Shown: positions 29,578-38,829 of the stretch, one piece after another | Layout of the letters: each line of letters begins with the position of its first letter | How positions within the stretch are numbered: position 1 is the stretch's first letter | Assembly: GCA_023667285.1 (NCBI GenBank) | Contig: JAMPAK010000001.1 | Span: 768,349-832,348 of the forward strand | DNA length: 64,000 bases | Direction of reading: 5' to 3' | Source: Muribaculaceae bacterium | GTDB taxonomy: Bacteria; Bacteroidota; Bacteroidia; Bacteroidales; Muribaculaceae | The notes under the pieces: model-generated | What the model was told of the DNA's origin: nothing | What the model saw: the letters and a program-made list of their open reading frames with translations, nothing else | Databases searched by the model: none | Made by a program: the position numbers and the translations under genes

Positions 29578-30917
29578 AACTGCATGGTGTTTTCGCCCTG
29601 GAGTTCCTCAGGCAGGGCATCGAGTTCCTCACGTTTTTCCTGTATCTTGTTCGATTTACCTGTGGCGGTCCTGCTCACAGAGAGCATTATGCCAAAGGCA
29701 ATACTGGTCACGATAATCGACGTGCCACCCTTTGATATGAACGGCAACGGCTGCCCTGAGACGGGGAAGTAGCCCGTCACGATTCCAATGTGGAACAGAG
29801 CCTGAAGGGCAATCATCACGGCCATACCCATCACTAGCAGTGCCGGATAGGTGTGGGTGCAGCGCGAGGCTATGCTCGCAGCCCGCCCCAGGAGCCAGAG
29901 ATAGAGCATCAGCACTGTGATTCCGCCGATGAGGCCGAGCTCCTCGACCACAATGGCATAGATGTAGTCAGAGAAGGCCAGGGGCAGACGGGCTGCCTCA
30001 CGGGAATTGCCGGGCCCTACTCCTGTGATGCCTCCGTGAGCCTGCGCCATATAGCTCAGCACCTCCTGCCGGTTCTCGCCTCGGGCCGGAAGCTCCCATT
30101 TCGGAACCTCAGTGGCTTTGTGGCGCTCAAGGCGCGATATCCATGTGACTATACGAGACACTTTCTGTCCTTCCTCTTCCTGCGACTGCAGAGCCAGTTC
30201 GGGATTCTGCATCATCCTGTCGTGCTTCTCTTTCCAGGGAAGGTAGTCTGTGACATAGAGATAGCCTCCGGCCGCAGCAGCTATGATGAGAAATACAAGT
30301 CCGGCATAGATGATATGCAGGAATCTCACTCCGCCTATCACCATCATCGAGAGAGTAATCCCCACAAGCAGAGCGGTGTTGGTGAGTCCCTGAGTGGCCA
30401 GCATGGCGCTGAATATCACAAGCACAATACCGCTATAAATCATCCCACGGCCGGTGATGCCCACCCCCTTGGGGTTCTGGTTGAGTGTCATGAGCAGGGC
30501 CACCAGCAGTACAGCCGAGATTTTCACCATCTCAGCCGGAAACAACGTGAACCCGGCCACGGATATGGACCGCTTCGCACCGTTGATTTCCTCACCGAAC
30601 ATCAGCACACACACCATCATGGCGGCTGAGAGCACAGAGAAGACCACGGTGAAGAGGGCAAAATCGCTGTAGTGACGCTTGGAGAGAATCCACACAAGTC
30701 CGATGCCGCCGGCAAGCATGATGATATGGCGGATGATGGGACCCATCACTCCGAACGCCGAAGAGGCCACCTCACGCGAGGATGCGCTGTAGAGTTCGAC
30801 CACTGAGATGATGCACAGCGCTATCACTATGCCCCAGAGGTGCTTGTCGGCCCTGGCCACTGCCTTTGGCTTAGTGGCGGCGGTGGCTGAGGTGTTTGTA
30901 TTGACAGTTGCTTCCAT
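29574..30917 (-). CDS. ftsW: Lipid II polymerase FtsW (SEDS family)
   Basis: Divisome SEDS glycosyltransferase. Of its 447 residues, about ten hydrophobic segments can be seen, with family landmarks SYMAQAHGGITGVGPGNSREA, FSDYIYAIVVEELGLIG and the C-terminal GQPLPFISKGGTSI. A cytoplasmic charged tail follows. It overlaps murG by 4 bp and lies 20 bp after murD. Confidence 0.96.
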   Translation of the reverse strand: MEATVNTNTSATAATKPKAVARADKHLWGIVIALCIISVVELYSASSREVASSAFGVMGPIIRHIIMLAGGIGLVWILSKRHYSDFALFTVVFSVLSAAMMVCVLMFGEEINGAKRSISVAGFTLFPAEMVKISAVLLVALLMTLNQNPKGVGITGRGMIYSGIVLVIFSAMLATQGLTNTALLVGITLSMMVIGGVRFLHIIYAGLVFLIIAAAAGGYLYVTDYLPWKEKHDRMMQNPELALQSQEEEGQKVSRIVTWISRLERHKATEVPKWELPARGENRQEVLSYMAQAHGGITGVGPGNSREAARLPLAFSDYIYAIVVEELGLIGGITVLMLYLWLLGRAASIASRCTHTYPALLVMGMAVMIALQALFHIGIVTGYFPVSGQPLPFISKGGTSIIVTSIAFGIMLSVSRTATGKSNKIQEKREELDALPEELQGENTMQL

Positions 30918-30937
30918 AGAAGAGAGACTTTGTTATC

Positions 30938-32284
30938 CTATTTTAATTTGGCTACCTCCGATTTGAATTTCTCGCCTCTGTCCTCATAGCTTTTGAAGAG
31001 GTCGAAACTTGCACAGCAGGGTGAGAGCAGCACTGTGTCGCCGGGGTTGGCCAGGGATGCACATGTGCTGACGGCCTCCTCAATCGAATGAGTATCATGC
31101 ATCTCGATGTCGTGAGGGCCGAAGAAGTCAAGCAGTTTAGTGTTATCCTTGCCCATACACACTATGGCCTTGACCTTCTCCTTGACAAGGGGGAGTATCT
31201 CGTTATAGTCATTACCCTTGTCCTTGCCGCCGAGAATGAGGATGACATCCTTGGGCATCGACTCGAGGGCATACCAGGTGGAGTTGACATTGGTGGCCTT
31301 GGAGTCATTGATATAGCGGACACCATTGATGGTTCCACACGGCTCAAGCCTGTGCTCCACACCCTCGAAGTTGCCGAGCGCCTTGCGTATTTCCTCCTTG
31401 TCAATCTCCATGATACACCCTGACAGGGCCGCAGCCATGGAGTTGTAGAGGTTGTGGAGTCCGTTGAGCGAGAGTTCGGCTCGCGGCATCCTGAGTTTCT
31501 CAGATGGTGTGTCGACACAGAGGGTTCCCTCATCGTCTACCCAGGCCGCCGTCAGGTCTGACTCCCGGGTCTCCCCAAACGGATAGAGAGATGCCTCGGT
31601 CGTTATCTGCTCCATCTGGCGCCTTATCACCGGATCGTCCTGCCAGAAGATAAAGGCATCCTTAGGGGTAAGATTGTTGAGGATTCTGAACTTGGCGTTT
31701 ATATAGTTCTGCATCTTGTAGTCATATCGGTCAAGGTGGTCGGGGGTGATGTTGAGAATCACAGCGATATTGGCATGAAACTCATACATGTTCTCGAGTT
31801 GGAAACTTGAGAGCTCAATCACATATACCTCATGCGGGTCGCGTGACACTTGGAGCGCCAGGCTCTTACCCACGTTTCCCGCCAGACCCGCGTCTATGCC
31901 GGCCTCGCGCAACATATGGTAAGTCAAAAGCGTCGTTGTCGTCTTGCCGTTGCTCCCGGTGATACAGACCATGCGCGAGTCCGTGTAGCGCCCTGCAAAC
32001 TCAATCTCAGAGATTACAGGGATTCCTTTCTCAACGATAGCCCTGACAACAGGGACAGTCGGAGGGACACCGGGGCTCTTCACCACCTCAGTAGCATCCA
32101 GAATGCGCTCCATGGTGTGGCCACCCTCCTCCCACTCGATTCCCTCGCGGTCAAGCACCTCCCGGTATCGGGCCGGGATGCTGCCCGAGTCAGAGAGAAA
32201 AACATTCCAACCCTTGTCTTTGCCGAGGATGGCGGCTCCGACGCCGCTCTCACCTCCGCCCAGTATGACGAGATTCTTTTTCAT
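30938..32284 (-). CDS. murD: UDP-N-acetylmuramoylalanine--D-glutamate ligase
   Basis: Adds D-Glu to UDP-MurNAc-L-Ala. The 448 residues show the N-terminal LVILGGGESGVGAA, the P-loop ITGSNGKTTTTLL and the C-terminal SKATNVNSTWYAL and LSPCCASFDLF. It overlaps mraY by 4 bp. Confidence 0.97.
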   Translation of the reverse strand: MKKNLVILGGGESGVGAAILGKDKGWNVFLSDSGSIPARYREVLDREGIEWEEGGHTMERILDATEVVKSPGVPPTVPVVRAIVEKGIPVISEIEFAGRYTDSRMVCITGSNGKTTTTLLTYHMLREAGIDAGLAGNVGKSLALQVSRDPHEVYVIELSSFQLENMYEFHANIAVILNITPDHLDRYDYKMQNYINAKFRILNNLTPKDAFIFWQDDPVIRRQMEQITTEASLYPFGETRESDLTAAWVDDEGTLCVDTPSEKLRMPRAELSLNGLHNLYNSMAAALSGCIMEIDKEEIRKALGNFEGVEHRLEPCGTINGVRYINDSKATNVNSTWYALESMPKDVILILGGKDKGNDYNEILPLVKEKVKAIVCMGKDNTKLLDFFGPHDIEMHDTHSIEEAVSTCASLANPGDTVLLSPCCASFDLFKSYEDRGEKFKSEVAKLK

Positions 32285-33564
32285 CTTATTTTCAGTGTTA
32301 CGAAAGTCAGTACGGCCAGGAAGATGCCGAGAATCCAGAATCGGGTGACAATCTTGGCCTCATGGATAGGCACACGCGGAAACTTTATCACCGATGCTAT
32401 CCCTTCCTTCTGGAAATGATGGTGGATGGGAGCCATCTTGAAGAGCCTGCGCCCCTCGCCGTATTTGCGTTTTGTCATTTTGAAGTAACCCACCTGCATC
32501 ATCACCGAGATATCCTCAATGAAGAATATGGCACACAGCAGGGGGATGAGGAGCTCCTTGTGGATTAGGATGGCAAACACTGCGATAATGCCGCCTATGG
32601 TCAGCGATCCGGTGTCTCCCATGAACACTTGTGCCGGGAATGCATTATACCAAAGGAACCCTACCAGCGCACCTATGAACGCCGACATGAACACCACGAG
32701 CTCGCTGGAGCCGGGGATATACATGATGTTCAGATATGTAGAGTAGATGATGTTGCCCCCGAGATAGGCCATCACAGCAAGCGCTATGCAGATTATAGCC
32801 GAGACTCCCGCACAGAGGCCGTCGAGGCCGTCTGTGAGGTTAGCTCCGTTGCTTGTAGCAGCCACAGCGACAATCACCACGAGGATGAACAACACCCATC
32901 CGCATGTCTGTGCATATGGGCCCGCCCACTGCGTCAGCATAGCATAGTCGAAGTTATTGCCTTTCACAAAGGGGATGGTTGTCTGGGTTGTCTTCATGTC
33001 CGGGCCCACCTCATCCACGACAGTGTCTGTCACGGTATCGCCCCCCGCCATGCTCATCTCCACGGTGGTGGTGCGGGCTGTCACCTGGCGCTGGGTGATG
33101 TCAGGGCTCAGATACATTGTGAGGCCAACAAGGAGACCCAGCCCCACCTGGCCGATAATCTTGAACTTGCCCTTCATACCGTCCTTGTTGTGATACTTGA
33201 ACTTCAGGTAGTCGTCAAGAAACCCTATGGTTCCAAGCCAGAGAGTGGAGATGATGAGGAGCAGCATGTATATGTTCGACAGGTTGCCCACGAGCAGGCA
33301 AGGCACTATCAACGAGATGATTATAATTATTCCACCCATGGTCGGGGTGCCGGTCTTCTTGGTCTGGCCTTCCAGACCGAGGTCGCGTATCACCTCACCT
33401 ATCTGCATCAGTTGCAGACGGCTGATGATCTTGCGGCCTATGACCATTGATATGAAGAGCGAGAGCAGCAGGGCTGCCACAGACCTCACGGTGATGTAGC
33501 CCATCAGTCGCGCCCCGGGGAAGTCTCCCCAATTCTGCAGGTATTCAAAGAGCCAGTAAAGCAT
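32281..33564 (-). CDS. mraY: Phospho-N-acetylmuramoyl-pentapeptide transferase
   Basis: Makes lipid I on undecaprenyl phosphate at the inner membrane. Landmarks are TPTMGGIIII, the catalytic GFLDDYLK and NLTDGLDGL, and MAPIHHHFQKEG. The 427 residues exceed the 360 or so of E. coli because of an insertion (about residues 155-215, Thr/Val/Asp-rich) in a loop after ITQRQVTAR. Such an insertion is, to my knowledge, usual in Bacteroidetes. Confidence 0.97.
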   Translation of the reverse strand: MLYWLFEYLQNWGDFPGARLMGYITVRSVAALLLSLFISMVIGRKIISRLQLMQIGEVIRDLGLEGQTKKTGTPTMGGIIIIISLIVPCLLVGNLSNIYMLLLIISTLWLGTIGFLDDYLKFKYHNKDGMKGKFKIIGQVGLGLLVGLTMYLSPDITQRQVTARTTTVEMSMAGGDTVTDTVVDEVGPDMKTTQTTIPFVKGNNFDYAMLTQWAGPYAQTCGWVLFILVVIVAVAATSNGANLTDGLDGLCAGVSAIICIALAVMAYLGGNIIYSTYLNIMYIPGSSELVVFMSAFIGALVGFLWYNAFPAQVFMGDTGSLTIGGIIAVFAILIHKELLIPLLCAIFFIEDISVMMQVGYFKMTKRKYGEGRRLFKMAPIHHHFQKEGIASVIKFPRVPIHEAKIVTRFWILGIFLAVLTFVTLKIR

Positions 33565-33600
33565 ATGAATCTGTTGTCTTTATCGTTCTCTTCTGTTCTC

Positions 33601-35061
33601 TCATTTCACAGCGTTGAGTTCCCTCATCACTTCCTCGCGGTCATCGAAATGGTGCTTCACCCCGCAGATTTCCTGATAGTCCTCATGGCCCTTACCGGCC
33701 ACAAGGACAACCGTCCCGTCAGAGGCCATGGCTATAGCCTTGCTGATGGCCTCGCGTCGGTCAGTGATGTGGAGAGTCTTTGACCGGCCTTCCTCATCCA
33801 GACCGGCCTCCATGTCGGCCAGAATAGCCTCAGGCTCCTCAAAACGAGGATTGTCTGAGGTAAGAATCAGTCTGTTGCTGCGGGCAGCAGCCTCCTTGGC
33901 CATTATGGGGCGCTTCCCGGCGTCGCGGTTGCCGCCACATCCCACAACGGTGATGATCTCGCCGCGCGGCCCCACCACCTCACGGATGGTGTCGAGGACA
34001 TTCACCAGAGCGTCAGGCGTATGGGCATAGTCGACGATGGCGGTGACACCACCCTTGGAGCGGAAGGTCTGGAAGCGTCCGGCCACGGGAACCAACTGTG
34101 AGACGCACCTCAGCACCTCATCCTCAGGCCACCCCAGCAGGCGTGCCGCCCCATAGACGGCTGTGAGATTGTAGGCATTGAAGCGGCCCGTGAACATCGT
34201 CTCCACCTCCTTGCCGTTGAGGCTCAGGAGGGTGCCGTCGAGACGCTGCTCCACGATGCGCCCCATGAAGTCAGCCTCACCTCTCAGGGAGTAGGTGTAG
34301 CGCTTGGCCGCCGTATTCTGGAGCATCACTGCCCCATTGCGGTCATCGGCATTGGTGAGAGCGAATGAGCCAGCGGGGAGAGAGTCGAAAAACATTTTCT
34401 TGGCAGCGATATATGCCTCAAATGTCTTGTGATAGTCAAGATGGTCGCGAGTAAGATTGGTGAAGACACCACCGGCAAATTTCAGTCCGGCTATGCGGTG
34501 TTGGTGAGCGGCGTGCGAGCTCACCTCCATGGCTGCATACTCACATCCTGCCTCCACCATCTCGGCCAACAGACGGTTGATGGTGATGGGGTCAGGGGTG
34601 GTATGGTCAGTGGGGTAGGGGGTCGAGTCGACATAGTTGCACACCGTTGAGAGCAGTCCGGCCTTATGGCCCCTGAGACGGGCCATCTCATAGATGAGGG
34701 TGGCAGTGGTTGTCTTGCCGTTAGTCCCCGTGACCCCCACGAGACGGATTTTCTCTGACGGGTCGTCAAACCATCGGGATGCGAGCAGGCCGAGGGCTAT
34801 CGCGCTCGACGTCACCTTAATATATACTGTCCCCTCCTCGCGCTGCTCAGGGATGTTCTCACACACCACCACGGCCGCGCCGGCCTTGACAGCTGCTGGA
34901 ATGAACTTATGGCCATCGACGCTCACGCCCGGCACGGCCACAAACACCCAGCCCGGCTTCACCTCACGTGAGTCGGCCGTGAGGCCCTCTATATCGGTCA
35001 CTGTCGTCTCACCCACACTAGCCTCAGGGGTGATGGCCGACAGAAGTCTGTCTATATTCAT
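33601..35061 (-). CDS. murE: UDP-MurNAc-L-Ala-D-Glu:meso-diaminopimelate ligase
   Basis: Adds the third stem residue. The P-loop is VTGTNGKTTTATL, and the specificity motif LTSDNPRFEEPE (D-N-P-R) indicates meso-diaminopimelate rather than lysine. The 486 residues are the usual length. It sits between the division transpeptidase gene (48 bp upstream) and mraY. Confidence 0.97.
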   Translation of the reverse strand: MNIDRLLSAITPEASVGETTVTDIEGLTADSREVKPGWVFVAVPGVSVDGHKFIPAAVKAGAAVVVCENIPEQREEGTVYIKVTSSAIALGLLASRWFDDPSEKIRLVGVTGTNGKTTTATLIYEMARLRGHKAGLLSTVCNYVDSTPYPTDHTTPDPITINRLLAEMVEAGCEYAAMEVSSHAAHQHRIAGLKFAGGVFTNLTRDHLDYHKTFEAYIAAKKMFFDSLPAGSFALTNADDRNGAVMLQNTAAKRYTYSLRGEADFMGRIVEQRLDGTLLSLNGKEVETMFTGRFNAYNLTAVYGAARLLGWPEDEVLRCVSQLVPVAGRFQTFRSKGGVTAIVDYAHTPDALVNVLDTIREVVGPRGEIITVVGCGGNRDAGKRPIMAKEAAARSNRLILTSDNPRFEEPEAILADMEAGLDEEGRSKTLHITDRREAISKAIAMASDGTVVLVAGKGHEDYQEICGVKHHFDDREEVMRELNAVK

Positions 35062-35109
35062 TTATCTTTATCTTTAGCGGTTGCTATTGCTGTTTTTTAG
35101 TTAGTCTGT

Positions 35110-37206
35110 CTATCTTGCCAGTCCTAGATACACACGCGAGCCTTTTATCACCAGGGTTCCCGGAGCAGGGGTCTGTGTGTGGACAAATCCGGCACCGGTA
35201 ACTGCGACCTCATATCCTGCCGCCTCGAGGGTGGCGATGGCGTCGCGCGCACTGAGGCGTCTCACATCCGGAATCCCGCTCTGTGTGCGGTCCGGTTTGG
35301 CAAGGCTCTTTCCCTTGGCCAGCCCAAAAGGCTTCCTGAGCATGCCAAACGAGTTGCGGTCAGTGGATGCATAGAATGTTGGGCCTGCATCAGAGGGGGT
35401 GTCGGTCGCATATTCCGACTTATTGCCGAGCAGGCCGCGTGAATACAGTTTCATCGCGGTGTTCTTCAGCACCTGCCCTGAGGTGGTGGCCGCCCCGAAG
35501 AAGTTCTTGGTGGGGTGGCAGGTCAGCACCACGCAGGAGTATATGGGATTGTCGGCCGGGAAAAATCCGCAGAATGCCAGGCGCTTGCGCGAGGTGTCAT
35601 ACTGACCGGTCTCATAGTCAACCATATAGCATGTGCCGGTTTTTCCGGCAATCTTCACCAGATTGTTGCGCAGGAACTTGCCTGTGCCATGTTCGCCCCA
35701 CACAACCCGTGTCAGCATCTCCTTGATCTTTGAGGCTGTGGATGGTGAGCAGGCGCGTCCGTTGCCGATATAGCCGACGGGAAGCACGGAGTCGACCGAT
35801 CCGCGGAGCTCCTTCACAATTCTGGGTTTCACGAACACGCCATCGTTGGCTATGGCGTTGTAGAGCGCCAGTGTGTAGATGGGTGGTATCTCGGTGGCAT
35901 ATCCATAGCTCTGTCTCGACATGGCTATGCGCCCCTCGTTATTGTTCTTGACGCTGTCGATTCTTGGAGTCCGCTCTCCGGCTATGCCGGTGTTGAGCGG
36001 CTCTAGGAAGCCTGTCTGCTTGATTCTTGAATAGAAGCCCCCGGGGTTCGAGTCATACTTGCGGGTGATGATGCGCGCCATCCCTATGTTTGACGACTGC
36101 TCCAGAACATCCCCCACGCGGATGGCTGTGGAGTGGTGGGCATCCGTGATGGTGCGCCCCTTTGAGTATGACCACCCGGCACCGGTGGGGAGCATCTCAT
36201 CCATGTCGGTGACAATGCTGTCCTCGAGGGCTATCATCATCGACAGGGTCTTCACCACCGACCCCGGCTCATATCTCTGCACGGCTCTGTTCATGGCCTC
36301 GATATATCCGGGGCCATCGGGGTTCATCTCAAGGTTTGAGATGGCCTTGATGTCGCCGGTCTTCACCTCCATGAGGACGGCCACGCCCCATTCTGCGCCA
36401 CACGAGTCCAGGACATTGTTGAGCTCGCTCTCCAGAATGTCCTGCATCGCTATGTCGATGGTTGTCACCACATCACATCCGGGGACAGCCTCGACAGCGG
36501 CCATATCCTTGATATCCTTGGTGAGGTGCACCTTGCCCGTCGAGCCTTTCACGCCATAGAGGAGCGAGTCGAGAGCCATCTCGATGCCTGAGCGGCCATG
36601 GATCTCGGGAGACTCCTTGGTCTGTCCCACACGCCCTATGGACCTCTTGGCCATATTGCCGTAGGGGTTGAAACGTCTCATGTATTTCTCGAATGTCAGT
36701 CCCGTCCTGTTGCCGTTTCCGCGGTTGAAGTAAGGGAGCGACTTGAGCAGCTCCATGTCTGAGTGAGAGAGACCGCTGATGAGCCTGTGGTTTCTGGTGC
36801 GCTTGTTCTTGTCGGTGACCGAGAGTGGCTTCAGTATATGTTCCTTCCATTCCTGAGCGCTTTTCTCTGGGAAATATGTGGCCATCGCCTCAGACAGCAC
36901 ACCGATGGAATCGCGCAGCAGTTTCTCAGAGAATCTCTCGGCTCTGTAGTCTATGCGGGCCGTGTAGAAGTTAAGGTCTGTGGCAAGGATGCTGCCGTCC
37001 GCGGCCAGGATATTGCCGCGGTGAGGCTCGATGGCCTTGGAGAAATTCATCTCCTTCTCCACACGCTCGTTCCATTTGTCGGCGTCCACCACGGTGTTCT
37101 CCACCAGTTTCGCAACAATGCTCGCCGATAAGCCCAGAATCGCTATCACGATGAGCCCGTAGCGGAACAGTATGTTTGTCCTGTTGTCAATCTTTTTCTT
37201 TGCCAT
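35110..37206 (-). CDS. ftsI: Division transpeptidase (class B PBP, FtsI) with C-terminal PASTA domain
   Basis: Septal D,D-transpeptidase of 698 residues. It has an N-terminal membrane helix, a dimerisation/pedestal domain, and a transpeptidase domain with S-V-V-K (Ser316, Lys319), S-S-N near residue 370 and K-T-G-T at 522-525. A single PASTA-like domain forms about the last 60 residues (VRRLSARDAIATLEAAGYEV). PASTA on a division PBP is common in Bacteroidetes and may sense or bind peptidoglycan. Confidence 0.95.
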   Translation of the reverse strand: MAKKKIDNRTNILFRYGLIVIAILGLSASIVAKLVENTVVDADKWNERVEKEMNFSKAIEPHRGNILAADGSILATDLNFYTARIDYRAERFSEKLLRDSIGVLSEAMATYFPEKSAQEWKEHILKPLSVTDKNKRTRNHRLISGLSHSDMELLKSLPYFNRGNGNRTGLTFEKYMRRFNPYGNMAKRSIGRVGQTKESPEIHGRSGIEMALDSLLYGVKGSTGKVHLTKDIKDMAAVEAVPGCDVVTTIDIAMQDILESELNNVLDSCGAEWGVAVLMEVKTGDIKAISNLEMNPDGPGYIEAMNRAVQRYEPGSVVKTLSMMIALEDSIVTDMDEMLPTGAGWSYSKGRTITDAHHSTAIRVGDVLEQSSNIGMARIITRKYDSNPGGFYSRIKQTGFLEPLNTGIAGERTPRIDSVKNNNEGRIAMSRQSYGYATEIPPIYTLALYNAIANDGVFVKPRIVKELRGSVDSVLPVGYIGNGRACSPSTASKIKEMLTRVVWGEHGTGKFLRNNLVKIAGKTGTCYMVDYETGQYDTSRKRLAFCGFFPADNPIYSCVVLTCHPTKNFFGAATTSGQVLKNTAMKLYSRGLLGNKSEYATDTPSDAGPTFYASTDRNSFGMLRKPFGLAKGKSLAKPDRTQSGIPDVRRLSARDAIATLEAAGYEVAVTGAGFVHTQTPAPGTLVIKGSRVYLGLAR

Positions 37207-37240
37207 CTCTATCCTTGATGTCTCTGTTATGTTGATTCAC

Positions 37241-37561
37241 TCACTTGGCAATCCTGAACGGGGGCTGGGGCTGCACTCTCAGCCCCAGGTTGAGCGAGTC
37301 GACCATCTGCTGCATGGTTGTCTCGCGTGTGCGGCTCATGAACGAGCTCCGCTCGCGGTCCTTCTCGTTCTCGACTATCTCGAGCTGGCGCTCAAGGGCT
37401 GCGATGCGCTCAATGTTGTGGCGATATGTGAATTTCGTGGTGATGTAGATGACCATCACAATCACGAAGATGACTGTAGGGAGCCAGTGGCGGGCGAAAA
37501 AGTCGCTCGATATCACCGATCCGAAAGCCATCCGCTTTCCTATCCCCTGTTTCTTTGCCAT
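37241..37561 (-). CDS. ftsL: FtsL-like division protein
   Basis: A 106-residue bitopic protein: short cytoplasmic part, one membrane helix (about residues 27-46), then a coiled-coil stretch (RIAALERQLEIVENEKDRE) ending in NLGLRVQPQPPF. Position between rsmH and the class B PBP and this topology identify it. The sequence itself is too short to be diagnostic. Confidence 0.85.
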   Translation of the reverse strand: MAKKQGIGKRMAFGSVISSDFFARHWLPTVIFVIVMVIYITTKFTYRHNIERIAALERQLEIVENEKDRERSSFMSRTRETTMQQMVDSLNLGLRVQPQPPFRIAK

Positions 37562-37632
37562 ATATATGGTTTATATGAATCTTTATACCTTGGAAATCTA
37601 TCAGGATAAGTTAAAATCACCCTGACTGCCTG

Positions 37633-38568
37633 TCAATTGCCTCTGCCTATTTTCTCGGCGCAGCGGAGTTTGGCGCTCCTGGCCCTGGGGTTGCGCTCCA
37701 CCTCCTCTTCTGTCGGGACGATGGGCTTGTTTCCCAGAGGGCGCATGGGAGCCTCTGTGCGTCCGAAGAAGTCTTTCTCGACACGCCCCTCAATGTTGCC
37801 CGTCTTCATGAAATTCTTTACCAGACGGTCCTCCAGGCTGTGATATGTTATCACCGCGAGCCTTCCTCCGGGCTTCAGCACCTTGAGGGCACCGTCGAGC
37901 AGGTCGGCCAGAGCGTCGAGCTCATGGTTGACCTCAATGCGCAGTGCCTGAAACACCTGAGCCAGTTCCTTCTTCTCCTTGCGCGGGTCTATGAGGGGGG
38001 TGACTATCTCAAGGAGGTCGCCGATGGTCTGGAGAGGGTGTCCGCTCTCGCGGGCGCCGACGATTGTATCGGCCATCTTCCGTGCCTGTCCCAGCTCGCC
38101 GTAGAGTTTGAATATCCTTGAGAGGGTGTCGCGGTCAGCCTCCCGGAGGAGGGTGGCGGCCGTCATCCCAGCGCTGCGGTTCATGCGCATGTCCAGTGGT
38201 CCGTCTGCCCTGAACGAGAAGCCCCTCTCGGTGGCGTCGAAGTGGTGCGACGACACACCTAGGTCAGCCAGGATTCCGTCCACACCATCCACGTCATAGA
38301 ACCTCATGAAGTTGGTGATGAAGCGGAAGTTCGAATGGACCATCGTGAGTCTCTCCTCATCTACCGGCGCGCGCCTGATGGCGTCCATGTCCTGGTCGAA
38401 GGCATAGATATGCCCTCCGGCCGAGGCGTCCAGACGCGCCATGACAGCACTCGTGTGGCCACCCCCGCCATAGGTGGCGTCGACATATATACCGCCGGGC
38501 TTAATATCAAGAGCCTCAAGCGATTCGGCCAGCAGTGCAGGGGTGTGATAAGGGAGTTCTGAGGTCAT
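37633..38568 (-). CDS. rsmH: 16S rRNA (cytosine1402-N4)-methyltransferase
   Basis: SAM-dependent enzyme that modifies C1402 in the ribosomal P site; formerly mraW. The 311 residues contain YHTPALLAESLEAL, the SAM-binding VDATYGGGGHTSAV, DGILADLGVSSHHFD and the C-terminal YHSLEDRLVKNFM. It is the first gene of the division cluster here; mraZ, which usually precedes it, is absent. The promoter lies at 38597-38627. Confidence 0.97.
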   Translation of the reverse strand: MTSELPYHTPALLAESLEALDIKPGGIYVDATYGGGGHTSAVMARLDASAGGHIYAFDQDMDAIRRAPVDEERLTMVHSNFRFITNFMRFYDVDGVDGILADLGVSSHHFDATERGFSFRADGPLDMRMNRSAGMTAATLLREADRDTLSRIFKLYGELGQARKMADTIVGARESGHPLQTIGDLLEIVTPLIDPRKEKKELAQVFQALRIEVNHELDALADLLDGALKVLKPGGRLAVITYHSLEDRLVKNFMKTGNIEGRVEKDFFGRTEAPMRPLGNKPIVPTEEEVERNPRARSAKLRCAEKIGRGN

Positions 38569-38596
38569 TCGGAAATAGTGTGTGGTGTTTGGGGTT

Positions 38597-38627
38597 CAAA
38601 GTTAAGCAAAAAATTTGCAAAAGCAAA
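38597..38627 (-). promoter_or_regulatory. Promoter of the division and cell-wall cluster
   Basis: On the minus strand, TTTG (38627-38624), 19 bp, then TAACTTTG (38604-38597) matches the Bacteroidetes consensus in full. The -7 ends 28 bp upstream of rsmH. The rest of the 261-bp gap to the antiporter gene shows no other gene and no mraZ. Confidence 0.8.
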
Positions 38628-38829
38628 CACCGGGAAGGCAAAAAATTTATCTACAGACCACACATGAATTTACATTCGCAAATCGAACCAATTGGCTCAC
38701 AAGAATGTTTTTTTGATGAATGTGCAGGCCGAGGGGCTCCTCACTCCCTGTCCCGCCACATGACGACACATTTAACTATAGCTATTTATTACTCTCCTAC
38801 ACTCTCTAACATCCTAACATCAAAACGCT

